DNA of 64,000 nt from Patiria pectinifera (Eukaryota; Echinodermata; Asteroidea; Valvatida; Asterinidae): assembly GCA_029964075.1 (NCBI GenBank), contig CM057133.1, positions 19,120,699 to 19,184,698 on the forward strand. The letters run 5' to 3'. Within the stretch, counting starts at the first letter, position 1. Every line of letters starts with the position of its first letter. The notes under the pieces are model-generated. The model worked only from the letters and a program-made list of their open reading frames with translations. It did not search any database and was not told the origin of the DNA. The position numbers were made by a program, and so were the translations under genes. This document shows positions 20,699 to 33,028 of the stretch, in pieces.

Positions 20699-22495
20699 AT
20701 TATCACCCATCCAGACACCCACCCACCGGTCTTAAACAGAGTGTTTAATACCGACCGAACACATATTTATTCCCATTCATAAATACCTTTGCGGTAAAAA
20801 CAAAAACAAATCTTTTCGGTCCAAAAGTTAAAAAAGTCACAAACTGGACGTTGCCAACCATTTTATTCAAGAGTTTTACTTCATGTTTTACGAAACACCC
20901 CTCTGACTATAATATGGAATGCCCCTCCACAACTCGTTACCTCATAAGGACATTGGCGTGCGCGTCGCGCGTACTGCGCAATGTCGCGCAAAACGCAGCC
21001 AGGCTGGTGTAGTGTGAATTTCGGACCATGGAATACTGATTCATTGGTAGTATTTGCGCATGCATACGTGAGGTATGTGAACGTTCAACCAATGAAACGT
21101 TGAAAGGCACTGTATTTCATGGGGGTCCAAATTTCATGGGACACTGGAAAAGTGTTTAAGACCAGCTAGCCATGTCTTTATCATCCGTTTAAGACCGGCC
21201 ACGTGACGGGCTCTCGACCAATAGGAATGCGTAAACTGTCTAAGGTAATTACGAATAAGGGAATAACGGTGTGAGGAGCCGGTCTTCACTGCGTGATAAT
21301 GACCGGGTGTGGGGGTGACCGCTGTTAATGGACCTCGACTTCGTTGTGAAGACCGGATCCTCACACTAACGAAATAAACAGTTAAAATGCTCCAATTTTG
21401 TGACTTTTTTCCGGCGATATTTCCAGACTTTTTTGTGTTCATGTTCATGGGCCATATTTTAGCTGAACAGCTATAACGACGTAAACTCAACAGAAACTGC
21501 TGCCGTAGCGAAACAAATTACAACAATGTTTTCATATCTTTACCTGATGGAGGAAGCTGAAATCTCGTTTAGACATTCCTTGTGTTCGGAATTACAAAGA
21601 TGCTTGGTTTAGGAAAGGTAAATATGTCGGTGGGTGAAGTGTTCAAAGAAAATAAATCGTAGATCTACGCTTTCGTCGTAAACATCCTCAGTATATACTG
21701 CACTGCTGTACGATGTCGTTTCAAAACTTCCTTACGCGCGCGCACGCACGCATCCCTAGCAACTGTGTTGCGTACGCGCGCGTCAGTCTCACGCGATGGG
21801 GGTTGAGCGCATGTGCAGTGCTCTATTGTTACAAGCTACCGCAGGACTGTTACTATATTTTGACCAATCATTAGCTTGCATGGGGCTGAACGGGGCTTGA
21901 TCAATGCTGGTTCAGAGGGCATTTATTCGCTTGATCTTTGAAGCCGGTCCATTATCACCGTTAATGCCCGGCCACGTGATCGAGTCTCGACCAATCAGAA
22001 ACCATCAACTCTCCAAGGTATTTATTAATAGGTATTCATAAATACCTAAGACAGTTTACGCATTCCTATTGGTCGAGAGCCCGTCACGTGGCCGGTCTTA
22101 AACGGATGATAAAGACATGGCTAGCTGGTCTTAAACACTTTTCCAGTGTCACAATAAAATGTGGACTCCTACAAAATCCAGTGCCTCTTATCGTTTCATT
22201 GGTTGAACGTTCACAATCCTCACGTAGGCATGCGCAACACTACCAGGGAGTCAGAATTTTATAGTTCTAAATTCAAAACACAACGCGCCAGGTGCGTTCT
22301 GCGCGACATCTCCATTATTTTGCAAGAGGGATGTTTCAAAAAGCATAAAGTGAATTTGTTGAACAAAATCGGGATGTTTTGAACGAATTATATGATTTTT
22401 TCTTACCGAAAAAGTATTTATGAATGGGAATAAATATGTGTTCCGTCGGTATTTATCACTCTGTTTAAGACCATTTAGAGTCTGGGTGCTGATAA
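20699..22495. mobile_element. 1.8-kb foldback element
   Basis: The left arm (about 20699-21260) and right arm (about 22010-22495) are inverted copies. Shared blocks in order include CCGGTCTTAAACAGAGTG, AATATGTGTTC(C/G)GTCGGTAT, GAATGGGAATAAATATGTG, CATTGGTTGAACGTTCAC, and GGTCGAGAGCCCGTCACGTG. The outer ends read TATCACCCATCCAGAC on the left and GTCTGGGTGCTGATAAT on the right. The spacer (21261-22009) has no recognisable transposase. Fragments of the family occur at 13880-14075, 22521-22625, 29140-29332 with 29608-29660, and 32599-32770. Confidence 0.7.
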
Positions 22496-22574
22496 TTACC
22501 CTCGCCTCCGGAGGAGGAGGAGGCGAGGGTAATTATCAGCACCCAGACTCTAAGTGGTCTTAAACAGAGTGATA
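22454..22574. repeat. near-perfect palindrome at a head-to-head element junction
   Basis: About 55-bp arms (TATCACTCTGTTTAAGACC and its complement at the far end) meet at CCTCC/GGAGG around 22509-22520, with one or two mismatches. It is formed by the right end of the foldback element and the start of another copy pointing the opposite way. Confidence 0.85.
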
Positions 22575-22625
22575 CAAACCTCCGAAGCACACATTTATTC
22601 CCTTAATAAATACCCCTTTTACAAG

Positions 22626-23924
22626 TTATCCAACTATTTGTAGCCTATAAATACATTTGTTGATAAATCAAACTGCCTTACAGTCATAAGTATTGAACAA
22701 ATCCTTACCCTACAAGAACAATCACTGTAATTCACATATCATAACAAATATCAAATCCAGTGTTGTCAAACATTGTACACATTGCACACATGGTGCTAGT
22801 GATGCATAAACCGAGCAAGCCAGCAATATTTTGTTGAAGTCCCCAATACATGCTTACAGTAGTCTGCCACTGACTGCAAAATGACCAGTCTAATTTGTTT
22901 CCTCTAAATACAAACAAGATAGTTTCCAATTGGACAAAACCTCGGTCTCTGAATAGAATGATTGTAACTGAATTCCTAGATCATACATGTGCACTCTTAT
23001 CAATGGAGTGTACCTGATAAAATTTCAATGACCCACTTCCTTTGGGAAACTTAATACAAGTACAGTATCAAAAATGTAACAACTTGCACAATACCCAAAC
23101 ACTTTTCAAAAATAGAACACTCATGATACACAGTTGTCAAAGTGTAAACAAATGGCAAGTGGATATATTTTTCCCCAAATAACGGACCAAAACTTGGATC
23201 CTACTAACACTAACTTTTCTGTAATCGGGCATTTATGGTCAAGTTTACACTCATACAGAAAATATGAAAAAGTGTCTGGATTAGATAAAAATATATAATA
23301 CATTTTATAGATGCATATATGCATATAGACTCCTGCATTGGGAGTCAAAACACCACAAATAAAAGAGTATCTCGAGGTGGCGAACCATGACCAACACTAA
23401 TGTGAAGCGGTATCCTCAAGCAAAATTAACACCTTCTCATACAATTGTGATGAAACACATGGTTCAAATGGAACCTTTCAGTGCAGTGAATTTCTGCTTA
23501 TCTGTATGTCATTGGACACAATTTAGGCAATGGCATTTGGCCAGAGACCCACATGTTTCCTTTTCATCATGTGGTGCTTCGCCAGTCTGTGAGCCGGCAA
23601 TACTGTTGGCCATATCTCAAACGCACAAAGATGAAATGTGAGGGTGCCCAGTCACGGTTCCCTACTTTTTCCCCTGCCTTTCCGTTTGGCAATTGCAGTG
23701 ATGGGTGACATTCCAAAACTAAATTGAGCCTTTTCTCAAAAGGAGGCAGTAAAACATGTGATGAAGAATATAATCAGGGGATACATCACATTCCTGCGGT
23801 TTGCAACTTAAAATCGACTTATTTTTCAAGTCATCACAAACGGGTGCAAACACAACACTGGGCTCTAACACAGGCCTTTCATCAACAACCTCATGGTGAT
23901 CAGAAACTTCCACACAGTGTTGAA
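22626..23924. other. AT-rich DNA without recognised features
   Basis: Only short, non-conserved open frames occur, none with recognisable protein content. No tandem or inverted repeat was noticed. Confidence 0.4.
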
Positions 23925-24003
23925 GTACTCGTGCTCGGTACTCGTACTCGAGTACTACTCGAGTACTTGTTTGGAGTACTCGTACTCGAATAGCGGTACT
24001 CGA
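23925..24003. repeat. degenerate GTACTC hexanucleotide repeat
   Basis: This is a mixed-orientation run of GTACTC and GAGTAC units. It is related to the longer tract at 25045-25272. Confidence 0.85.
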
Positions 24004-25044
24004 TAAAAAAAAAATGCAGTATATCACTTATGTTACCACGACCTTATTTTATCGATACTTTCAGTTTCAAATGATCAATTGCATGCAGAGAAATCGAAAT
24101 GGTCTCTACTCTACGCACGTCCAGACAAACACAATTAACAGCTATAGCCTGACTGGGTCTGTTTGTAGGTCTGACTGGGCCTGGGCCAATTACGCACAGA
24201 GACCCATTTGCCGTATGTGGGCACAATGGCCAATCATTGTACACTCTGTACGCCGAGGTGTTCATCAAAATGGTTGCACTTGGGTGACTGGAGCAAAGCC
24301 GTTTTCTGAACCCCGGATTCGGTCCTATAATACGGGTCCAGCCCCAATGCCAATCTGCATGACTGGAGAAAGAGACACAGCCGAAGCCGAGGTTTGAAGA
24401 ACGGCCCCTAGTCTGGTTACGGCAGCAGGTCCACAGCGGCCTAGCTTCATACAGAGGGTTATGAATGGGAAGCAGAATAAAAGCGTAGACACCAAGAACG
24501 CGAATCTGTTATTTTTTGCATGCACGTTGCATGTGTACTTTGTTCGTGTACGTGTACCGTCAGCGTTCGCTTAATATGCTTGCCTGTGTGATTGATTTTG
24601 TCCGAAAGAACACCTTGGCTCAGAGTGTATGCTTGCATAGGATGGTTGAAGGAATTAAAAAGATTTTTGTAAGAACAACTTTTGTAAGAACACTAAGAAC
24701 AGTGGTTGAAACTAAGTAGAAATAAGAAATCTTTTCTCAGCCATTTTAATGCTTGTTGTACTTGTGGTTTTATTAGTCTGAAGAATAAGAACCCGAAAAT
24801 ACAAGAATAATAATGCACAGCATCGTAGATTGATTTTATTAAATGACAGTTGACCTAAACTTTCATGTCTGTATCTCAGCTGTGTGGCATTTCCTTGAAA
24901 AATACTTCCTGCTGTTGCCGATTAAAAAAAAAAATATTCCAAATAATTTAAAAAGCTTACAAAGACGAACCCTAGTTTGTATCACAAGTGATTAACAATA
25001 GGCTACAAGCATAATAATGTACCCGGTGCCGTATTCGGAAATAC
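24004..25044. other. non-coding spacer between hexamer repeats
   Basis: The short open frames here show no domain or repeat relationship that I recognise. Confidence 0.4.
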
Positions 25045-25272
25045 AAGTACTAGTACTCGGAATACAAGTACTTGTACTCGTACTCGTACTGTGCAAGTAC
25101 TCGCACTCGTGCTCGTACGTGGAAGTACTCGTACTCGTACTCGTACTCGGGCGTTCAAGTACTCGTATTCGGAGACCTGACTTGTACTCGGAAGTACTCG
25201 TACTCGTACTCGTACTCGTACTCGACAACCTAGGTACTCAGCTGTACTCGGTACTCGGAAAAAAAGTACTCG
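25045..25272. repeat. GTACTC hexanucleotide repeat tract
   Basis: Degenerate (GTACTC)n runs for about 230 bp. Translated frames give Thr-Ser or Arg-Val dipeptide strings, which are artefacts of the six-base period. Confidence 0.9.
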
Positions 25273-26467
25273 ACTGCAACACTGCTTCCTTATTACCATA
25301 AACTGGAGATATCAAAATCTGTTCTGACACCTCTACCTCTAGAACATCTGCTACATCAGTACATGCAGCGTAGGGACAATAACTACTGGCTCAGAATCAA
25401 CATTTGTCACACTAATTTCACTAGGAATATCACCAAATGGGACACCATTATCCAAAGACAAACTGTCGAGGTTTTTGACTGTTCGTCTTCACCAAACTTG
25501 AGTAAAATAGCAGCATGCTCATTGAGTGTTGTCTCTTTTGACTTAGCCACACGTAGCTTAGAACTGGAATCATCAGATTCACAAGGCTGCTCATGAAGTC
25601 AGTGGACCTCATCATGATCATCCTCCAATAAATTAAAAAAACACATTGACAATAGTTTGTGCTAAAAACTGAGGTGACTTTACAATACTGTCTGGCAAAA
25701 CCGTGGTTGTGATATAAATGACCAACTACGGCCTAAGGTGTGCATGAAAATACAAGGCTTCACGAATTTGACCAAAAATCTGTACCTACACAGATATAAC
25801 ACGGTCACAATACAGACTATTGTCAATCCTTCAAGGGATACAATGACATAACTTGTACACACAAAATCCAACCAAAAATTGCAGCCTAAATACAGACTGA
25901 ATCATGTCTAAAAAGACAAAAATGCACAGACAAAATATGAAATGCACATCATCAAACGCACGTCAAACTTCAAATGTCAATATGTCAAAATATATCAGGG
26001 TCTGCACATTAAGTCAGTAAAAATACAGTCACGCCAAACTCTACATACAAACCAACTGTGCACACACATTTGACTTCAATAAAATGTACCCCAGCTACAC
26101 ATAGGCCAATTAAAATGGCTTAATCTGTACAAACGCAGATCTACAAAAGAATGGATACTAAAGTCAAAATACATTTCACATGGAAGATAAAATTGCACAA
26201 AAGTATGTAGGTTAAAACTACAAGTGACCAATATTACACCTGCTGACGATACTACAAAAAATGCAGCCCAGTCCATCAATACAAATGGAAGAAATGGTCA
26301 TGTCCCTCAACGTAAGGTGAAACAGCTCATCACAGCCTGGTGAACATGGTGAAATATATCTGGCAGCGCGGCAGCGACAGCAAATCCCATCTTGTACGAC
26401 GCTCCATCCGGTCGAAACAACTTCCGGAGTCTGGGAGTAGAGTTCACATCACAGAAATCATGCTGGC
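25273..26467. other. non-coding DNA
   Basis: AT-rich, with no gene or repeat recognised. Confidence 0.4.
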
Positions 26468-26692
26468 ACTCAATCCTGTCTACGACGCCATTTTTTGTAG
26501 TGGATGAGTAGACAGTAGAACGTAGAACTTTGGTACAGCGAAATTTAGGGCCCAATAAGTGGTGCTCAATCCTGTCTACGACGCCATTTTTGTAGTGAAG
26601 GAGTAGACAGTTGAACGTAGAAATTTGGTACAGCGAGTAGACCCCCAAAAGTGGTGCTCAATCCTGTCTACGACGCCATTTATTTTGTAGTG
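26468..26692. repeat. tandem repeat, about 92-98 bp x 2.4
   Basis: CTCAATCCTGTCTACGACGC begins at about 26468, 26566 and 26658. Each is followed by CATTTT...GTAGTG and, in the first two, GAGTAGACAGT and TTTGGTACAGCGA. The last copy runs directly into repeat X. Confidence 0.85.
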
Positions 26693-27186
26693 GGACGGCA
26701 ACAAGGAGGCCGGCCCTCTTGTTAAAGAGGACGAGCACCAGGGGCAGAATACTACAAGGATAAGAAGCAGAGGCAAAATGAAGGTCACTCTGAGAAGCTG
26801 ACTTTAGTTAACAGACGATTGGCACTTTCATTTACTCCAACTCCAAGATGTACCGGTATGAAATAAACCCCCGTTGCCAGGAAAAAACGAAACACAATAC
26901 AGCTCGGTTAAGAAATGCACACATAATGTACGATACAACTGTACACACTACACACTGTATACTGTACATAATACATGGTAACTGTACTACATGCATTGGC
27001 CGTTCAGCATGTCACAAACACGTGAGAGACTTTTACGTTAAACAAACTTCACTCTCTGTTATAATTCCTATAAATATGACATTATTATACTGGGGTTTCT
27101 TATGAAAATGCTCTACCCTGCAGGACACATGGCCGACATGGCAACGCCATGCTAGCGCACGAAAATGATAAAAAACGAGACAGAAA
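26693..27186 (+). repeat. repeat X, intact copy
   Basis: This is the uninterrupted version of the repeat that is split at 14285-14661 and 19930-20044. The position corresponding to the split reads ATTCCTATAAATATGAC. No coding capacity is recognised. Confidence 0.75.
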
Positions 27187-29139
27187 AAAAGCAAACTAGT
27201 TTGACTCGGCTGTGCTCCGTCGTAATATACGGGTCGATGTGGCCGGCAGCCATAGCGCCTTTATGTGCCAGCGGCCCGACCAAGTTGTAGCAAGCCGCGT
27301 CCTTCGCGCAATTCAGCATACCAGCTGCAAGTAAGGATGATTAGCCTCGCTAATTATTATAATGTTCCTCTTTTCGTTCATTCGTTCATTCATTCATAAT
27401 TCATTCATTCATTCAATCATACATTCATTCATTCTTTATTTTCAACATAATTGGTCTCTAAACAAAACGGACCTGCTCCTTTGGCCTGCTCAGAATTGAC
27501 CGCTCGCTGACGTCAGCCGAGGACGACTCGAGGTTGCTGTCGGCACGACCGCCACAATTTTAATTTTAACAATTACATGAACAATTTGCATTAACACTAA
27601 ATTAACACTAAATACACACACAATAATACTCCACCCGTGGCTTCACCCTATTGTCCTACCACTCCATTATTTTGCACGAATGGAGCATTGAAGGCGATAC
27701 TTCTCCATTCGTTTGGAAGGTAATAATGCCTCCATCACTCCATTCCTACAAAATAATGGAGCGGGAAATAAAGAAACACCAAACATTACACAATTGATTT
27801 TGCAAAGTTGCAACCTTACTTCACCGTTTCTCAAATGAAATTCATGATTTGTTAAAAAAACATTTTCGTACAATGCTTTCGTAAGTCAAGACCATTTTTT
27901 TCTAATACAGAATGCTACATCATTTCTCAAATGGATTTATGCATCATTCATACGTCTACGTGAAAGTCAAGAACCAACTTTGTTCGTGTTAACACGAGAA
28001 TATAGCGCACGAACGGCAGGAGTACAACCCTTGGGTTATGCTCTCCGTCATACCGGGAGTATACTCCTGCACCGAGAGTAATGCGCACGCAACATTTTCC
28101 TACACTCCGGAGTAGCAAGACTAACACGCTCGAACGCACCCTTTTATTCTGTGGCTATCCTGATCGTTAGTAATTAAACGTCATACACGCGCGCCCACCA
28201 CTGATAACTTGCGCCAGCCTCGACTTCGTTCCTTCACTTATGATTGCGCAAGGCATAGCCTAATGGGAAACAACATGGCGCAGCAAGATCGTACCCATGG
28301 GAGTGAGGTTGAACTAGCGCCCATTGGATAAACGCTCATACTATGGTGCACCGTATGAAGTACGCATGGTTGAATTTAGATGACGTCACACTAACGAACC
28401 GGATGCTCGCCAGAAGCTGCATCTATATCTGCCTGACATCACGCAATACTCGCGACGCGCGCCATTCCTGCGAGCTGAACACTCAATTGACCTATCGCTG
28501 TAGAATCGGGTTAGAACTTAGTCGCGGAACGCGCACAATCTGAGACAAACAAAACTTAGTGTACAAAAACTCCATATAGACTTGACTCAAGTCGGAATTG
28601 CTTTAAGTCAGTATCTTAAAAAAAAGTAGCAAAATCACTTAGTTTACGTCTTTCAAGATGCCCGACAAGGTACACTTCATCGCGCGCTCCACTTCAGTGC
28701 CGTATAACAATGCGCGAACACTGTATGTACATTGTGCAACACGCGTATACACGCACATGTGTGTGCATGTATTGCAGAGCATGTGCATACATGTGGTGCA
28801 AAAGTTGGGTTGCTGCATCACTTGAAAATAACATGTACATGTACGGTTTTAACATGATGGTCCGGATTCGACGCATGAGGGCGCGCGTTATGTACTGTAA
28901 AGACGTATGCTATATGCGCTGTGAGTGGATTTACTATAGGCACAGACCGAGCGCAGTTAGACTTGGCCAAGTCTAACTCCATAGGGTTGTCGAAGGGGCG
29001 TGGCTAACTCGCAAACTGCGATAGGTCAATTATGTAGCTACTGGTGTGTTTCGAAAAAAAAACATGCGGGAGTGAAGTGAACTTGTTGAACAGAATCGTT
29101 AGAAATTCTTAACAAACGTTTGTCTTGTTTTGACTTTTG
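27187..29139. other. non-coding DNA with an ATTC microsatellite
   Basis: (ATTC)n occupies about 27371-27440. An inverted pair around 27690-27770 (ATGGAG/CTCCAT words) is weak. No gene is recognised. Confidence 0.45.
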
Positions 29140-29660
29140 GACCGAGAAGGTTTGATTTTTTCTTTACCGAAAATGTATTTAAGAATGGGAATAGATAATG
29201 TACTTGGTCAGTATTATACCTAATGTATAAGACCGGTTAAAGTCCGGATGCTGATAACTAATTAATTAATTAATTAATTAGTTAATTAGTTAATTAATTA
29301 TCAGCATCCAGACTCTAACCTGTCTTAAAAACGGGGTCCGCTCATAAGTCCGACGCATCATAGGTCCGACGGCTCATACGTCCAACAAAATCGCATCCCC
29401 TAACCAAATAAAGGCCCATAAGTCCGACGCTTCATAGGTCTGTCGCCTCATAAGTCCGACAAATTAACCGCCTCATTTTCCGACGTCAGACTTATGAGGC
29501 GTCGGACTTGCCAGGCGTCGGACCTATGAGGAGGAATAAATAAATTATATACATCATAAGTCCGAAATTTCGGACTTAATGAGGCGTCGGACTTATGATA
29601 CGGCCCCTCTTAAACATAGTATTTAATACATCTCAAGCACTATTCCCTCATTAATGAACT
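29140..29660. mobile_element. foldback-family copies in head-to-head arrangement, interrupted
   Basis: 29140-29250 resembles 22385-22495 (TTTTTTCTTTACCGAAAA, GAATGGGAATA, AAGACC, GGATGCTGATAA). It meets an opposite copy at an (AATT)n centre (about 29257-29302), making a palindrome at 29231-29326. The second copy is interrupted at 29333 and resumes at 29608 (TCTTAAACATAGTATTTAAT). Confidence 0.65.
29333..29607. mobile_element. 275-bp MITE built from CATAAGTCCGACG repeats
   Basis: The ends are inverted (GGGGTCCGCTCATAAGTCCG against CGGACTTATGATACGGCCCC). Inside, the word CATAAGTCCGAC or its complement occurs many times in both directions. Flanks are TCTTAAAAAC on the left and TCTTAAAC on the right, compatible with an approximately 8-bp duplication with slippage in the A-run. 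Related copies of the host repeat read GTCTTAAACAGAG uninterrupted. The 8-bp size suggests hAT-type mobilisation. Confidence 0.7.
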
Positions 29661-30594
29661 ACATATAGACAGGTCGACTGATGCTTCACGCAGGACACGT
29701 GCGTCCATAGTATATAGATAATGCAGTTACTGTCTCTTACGATTATTCTACAGCCTAGAAAGGTATTTAAAATAATTTTTTCCTAGGCAAGAGTTATCAT
29801 TTATCAGACACAGATGCGGGACCTGTTTTCCTCAAGTTTAAATACATTTTAATGGACTTTATTTGAGTCCGGCAGGTAGCACAACTAGCTATTAAAGCCT
29901 TGTCCAAAAAGCCGCTAGTGCAAGCAAAGTCACGAGTCCAACAAAATAGCCTCAAGTCCGGACTCGAGTTCTCTGTCGCTTTGGAGCATATGTTCTTCTT
30001 TTAGTTAAAGTAACATAAATCTTCACAAATTGTGGCAAAAATATCCCCACATCCTTAAATCCTGCAATTATTTATCATGAACTGACGTATTTCACAGAGT
30101 TTGCACAGAGTAGCATTCCCAGGCCAAAAAAGTATAGTACACAACTTCATTACTGTTGGAGTTGTGTAAAACGCAGTACTTGTAGTTGCGAGGGAATCAT
30201 TCAGTTCCCTTCTGTCAGCACGCGTTCGTGCTTGGTGGCCATTTTGAGTCGGTTGTGTTTAAAAAAAAAAAAATCAGAACGCACATGATTCAATACCCGG
30301 GGGGGGGGGGGTGTGAAAAGATAATACGTCCCTTAAAACTTGTTGCCCCTTCCCCCCTCCCCCCTCCCCCAGGCAAAAATGCCACAGAAACGTCTATTAT
30401 GGAAACGTTTTCTGTAAAGATCAAACAAAGGCCTTCTTGTTTTCAGCACCCCGCCCCTTTCAAGAAAAACCGTACCACGACAAAAGCACAATGGATAAAA
30501 ATGCAATGACGGACGGGAACTTCAAGAACATTTCATCAAAATGGACAAATAAAGGCCAAACTGAACATCCGGGTGAAGTTTGTACACGACAGTA
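29661..30594. other. non-coding DNA with homopolymer runs
   Basis: There is a G run near 30299-30311 and a C-rich stretch near 30349-30371. No gene is recognised. Confidence 0.45.
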
Positions 30595-30652
30595 TTGCGT
30601 TATTTCGCAATAAGTATTGCGTTATTTCGTAATACATTTATTGCGTTATTTC
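30595..30652. repeat. minisatellite, left part (TATTGCGTTATTTCGCAA unit)
   Basis: Three imperfect units lie here. The same unit resumes at about 31317-31376, so a SINE has split one array. Confidence 0.8.
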
Positions 30653-31312
30653 GCTGTGGTCCAATGGTTACGGTGTTCGACTCGTTTGCCGTGGTGCATG
30701 GGTTCGAATCCTGACCGAGGGAACATGGTGCTTGTGCTCTTGAGCAAGGCACTTTACCATTATTGCTTCGTCCTTCGGATGGGACGTAAAGCCGTAGGTC
30801 CCGTGTGTTGTGTAATGCACGTTAAAGAACCCAGTAACACTGTAATGAACTGCGATAACCTGGTTTATTCTCGATTTCTTGGCTCGGCACTGGAGAGCAT
30901 ATATTTATTCAACACTGCAGTACACACTACACAACTACAGCAATGCACGTACATGTACAGAGAGAAAATGTATACACCGCGTGTGTAAATGTAACAGAGT
31001 TCTGTACGCGGGTCAGGGGTCAGGGGTCATGACAGTACACAATAACAGTTAGTAGAGTAGTCAACATGTCGATTGGCGGAATATTACAAACACTTATCGC
31101 TAAGAGAAGGGGTTTGCCCCGGTGTTTCTGGCAGTGGCTGCAATGTGCGCCGCAGCACCTTGTAAACCATTACAAGGTGCTACATAATGGGTCTCATATT
31201 TCTCATAAACTTTATTCACCTTTCTTTAATAATTGACATAATTTCCAGCGCCTTGAGTACCTAATTGTTGGTAGATACGTGCGCTATATAAGACTCCATT
31301 ATTATTGTTCTT
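30653..31312 (+). mobile_element. tRNA-derived SINE with conserved central domain
   Basis: The head has a pol III A-box-like TGGTCCAATGG and a B box GGTTCGAATCC (30701-30711). Then comes a central segment (about 30725-30835: CTTGAGCAAGGCACTTTACC, GATGGGACGTAAAGCC, CACGTTAAAGAACCC) of the type conserved across unrelated animal SINEs. A hairpin follows (ACCTTGTAA with TTACAAGGT near 31160), then a LINE-like 3' tail GCGCCTTGAG ... GCGCTATATAAGACTCC ending in (ATT)n. The interval 30845 to about 31100 may be a secondary insertion, as it separates segments usually close together (inference). Confidence 0.72.
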
Positions 31313-31376
31313 AATATTAATACTATTGCGTTATTTCGCAATACTATTGCGTTATTTCGCAATACTATTGCGTTAC
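31313..31376. repeat. minisatellite, right part
   Basis: This continues the TATTGCGTTATTTCGCAA array interrupted by the SINE. The array then runs into the TTACC-rich satellite. Confidence 0.8.
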
Positions 31377-32280
31377 CAACTGGGCATTTTACCCGATATT
31401 ACCCGGGTTGTAACGAGTAATAACGGTAGTTATTACCGGGTAACATCATACCAGTGGGTAATAACGGGGAAATAGTAGACCAATATTTCCCCGTTGCAAC
31501 CCGTTATTACCCTATTTACCCAATATTACCAGGGATATGCTACCGATATTTCCGGCATTACCCCCATTTACCCAATATTACCAGGGATAATGTAACCGAT
31601 ATTACCCCATTTACCCAATATTACCAGGGATAATGTAACCGATATTTCCGGCATTACCATGTTATTACCACCCGATATTACCCCATTTATCCAATATTAC
31701 CAGGGATAATGTAACCGATTTTTCCGGCATTGCCATGTTATTACCACCCGATATTACCCCATTTACCCAATATAACCAGGGATAATGTAACCGATATTTC
31801 CGGCATTGCCATGTTATTACCACCCGATATTACCCCATCCACCCAATATTACTAGGGATAATGTAACCGGTTTTTCCGGCATTGCCATGTTATTACCACC
31901 AGATATTACCCTATTTACCCAATATTACCAGGGATAATGCTACCGATATTTCCGGCATTACCCCCATTTACCCAATATGACCATGGATAATGCAACCGAT
32001 ATTACCCCATTTACCCAATATTACCAGAGATAATGTAACCGATATTTCCACCATTGCCATGTTATTACCACCCGATATTACCCTATTTACCCAATATTAC
32101 CAGGGATAATGCTACCGATTTTTCCGGAATTACCCCCATTTACCCAATATTACCAGGGATAATGTAACCGATATTACCCCATTTACCCAATATTACCATG
32201 GATAATGTAACCGATATTTCCGGCATTGCCATGTTATTACCACTGTATGTTGATCCGTTTTTACCCACATTACCGATTGA
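31377..32280. repeat. TTACC-rich satellite-like tandem array
   Basis: A unit containing CCATTTACCCAATATTACCA, GGATAATGTAACCGATAT and TTCCGGCATT, often extended by GCCATGTTATTACCACCCGA, is repeated about a dozen times. There are two spacings, roughly 42 and 76-78 bp. The short and long units form a higher-order pattern. No gene is present. Confidence 0.85.
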
Positions 32281-32598
32281 TATCTAAGACCATTATTACT
32301 GATATTACCTGTGGCATGTGCCCATGGTAATAACTAAACATACGTATCCGCCTGGCTATAACAAAGGAAACACTGCACACATATATATTTTTTAAAAACA
32401 TATATTTACCAAACAAACTTATACTTTTAAAATATGGTCCAAAGAAAGAACAAATTACATGTACATGACCTTGAACTCACACACTAACCAGGCAAGTATG
32501 GTGGCGCATGCGTTCTGCTGATGTAACGCATAAAGCGGCAAGTTAGGACAGAGTGAATTTGGAATCATTGGCAGTACTGCGCAAACATATCGAATGTT

Positions 32599-32770
32599 AC
32601 ACACAAGGGAACAGATATACAGTAGTCCATGTGACACCCAAAAAGTGTTAAAGACCAGCTAGCCGGTGCTTTATAACCCGTTTATGACCGGTTTATAAAG
32701 CACCGGCTAGCTGGTCTTTAACACTTTTTGGGTGTCACATGGACTACTATATATCTGTTCCCTTGTGTGT
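32599..32770. repeat. palindrome with 78-bp arms
   Basis: The arms 32599-32676 and 32692-32770 are almost perfectly complementary (ACACACAAGGGAACAGATAT on the outside, CCGGCTAGCTGGTC inside) with a 15-base loop. Its AAGACCAGCTAGCC module also occurs in the foldback element (about 21157-21171), so it is probably two fragments of that family in inverted orientation. Confidence 0.85.
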
Positions 32771-32879
32771 GATGGCTCTCGACCAATGGCTAAACTGTCT
32801 CAGTATTTATGAGTATTTAAGTACTTCACAGAGGTCATTCTCTCAATGTTAAAATGCATTCTGTACATGTATCCAAATT

Positions 32880-33028
32880 ACAAACTATCAAATAAACCCC
32901 AAGGGAAACTGACTGGGTTCAATTTTGGTGATTTTAAAGTTGAACAAAGAATTGACAGGGGCGGGACTCTAACCTGCGACCTCCGGGTTTACCGTACCAG
33001 AGCTCTACCAACTGAGCTATCCAGCCCT
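32880..33028 (-). mobile_element. tRNA-derived SINE-like element
   Basis: On the minus strand, 33028-32957 has a tRNA-like head with A box TAGCTCAGTTGG and a B-box-like GGTTAGAGTCC. One anticodon-arm base is in excess and the loop lacks T33, so it is not a working tRNA gene. A tail (about 32956-32880, with TCAACTTTAAAATCACCAAA) follows; the same tail is repeated at 33196-33300 without an intact head. Confidence 0.6.

Noticed and set aside
24992..25301. Frames encoding Thr-Ser or Arg-Val repeats
   Set aside because: Translation artefacts of the GTACTC hexanucleotide microsatellite.
32957..33028. Functional tRNA gene on the minus strand
   Set aside because: The anticodon arm has an extra base, T33 is absent, the B box is mutated and the acceptor stem is imperfect; it is attached to a repeated SINE tail.
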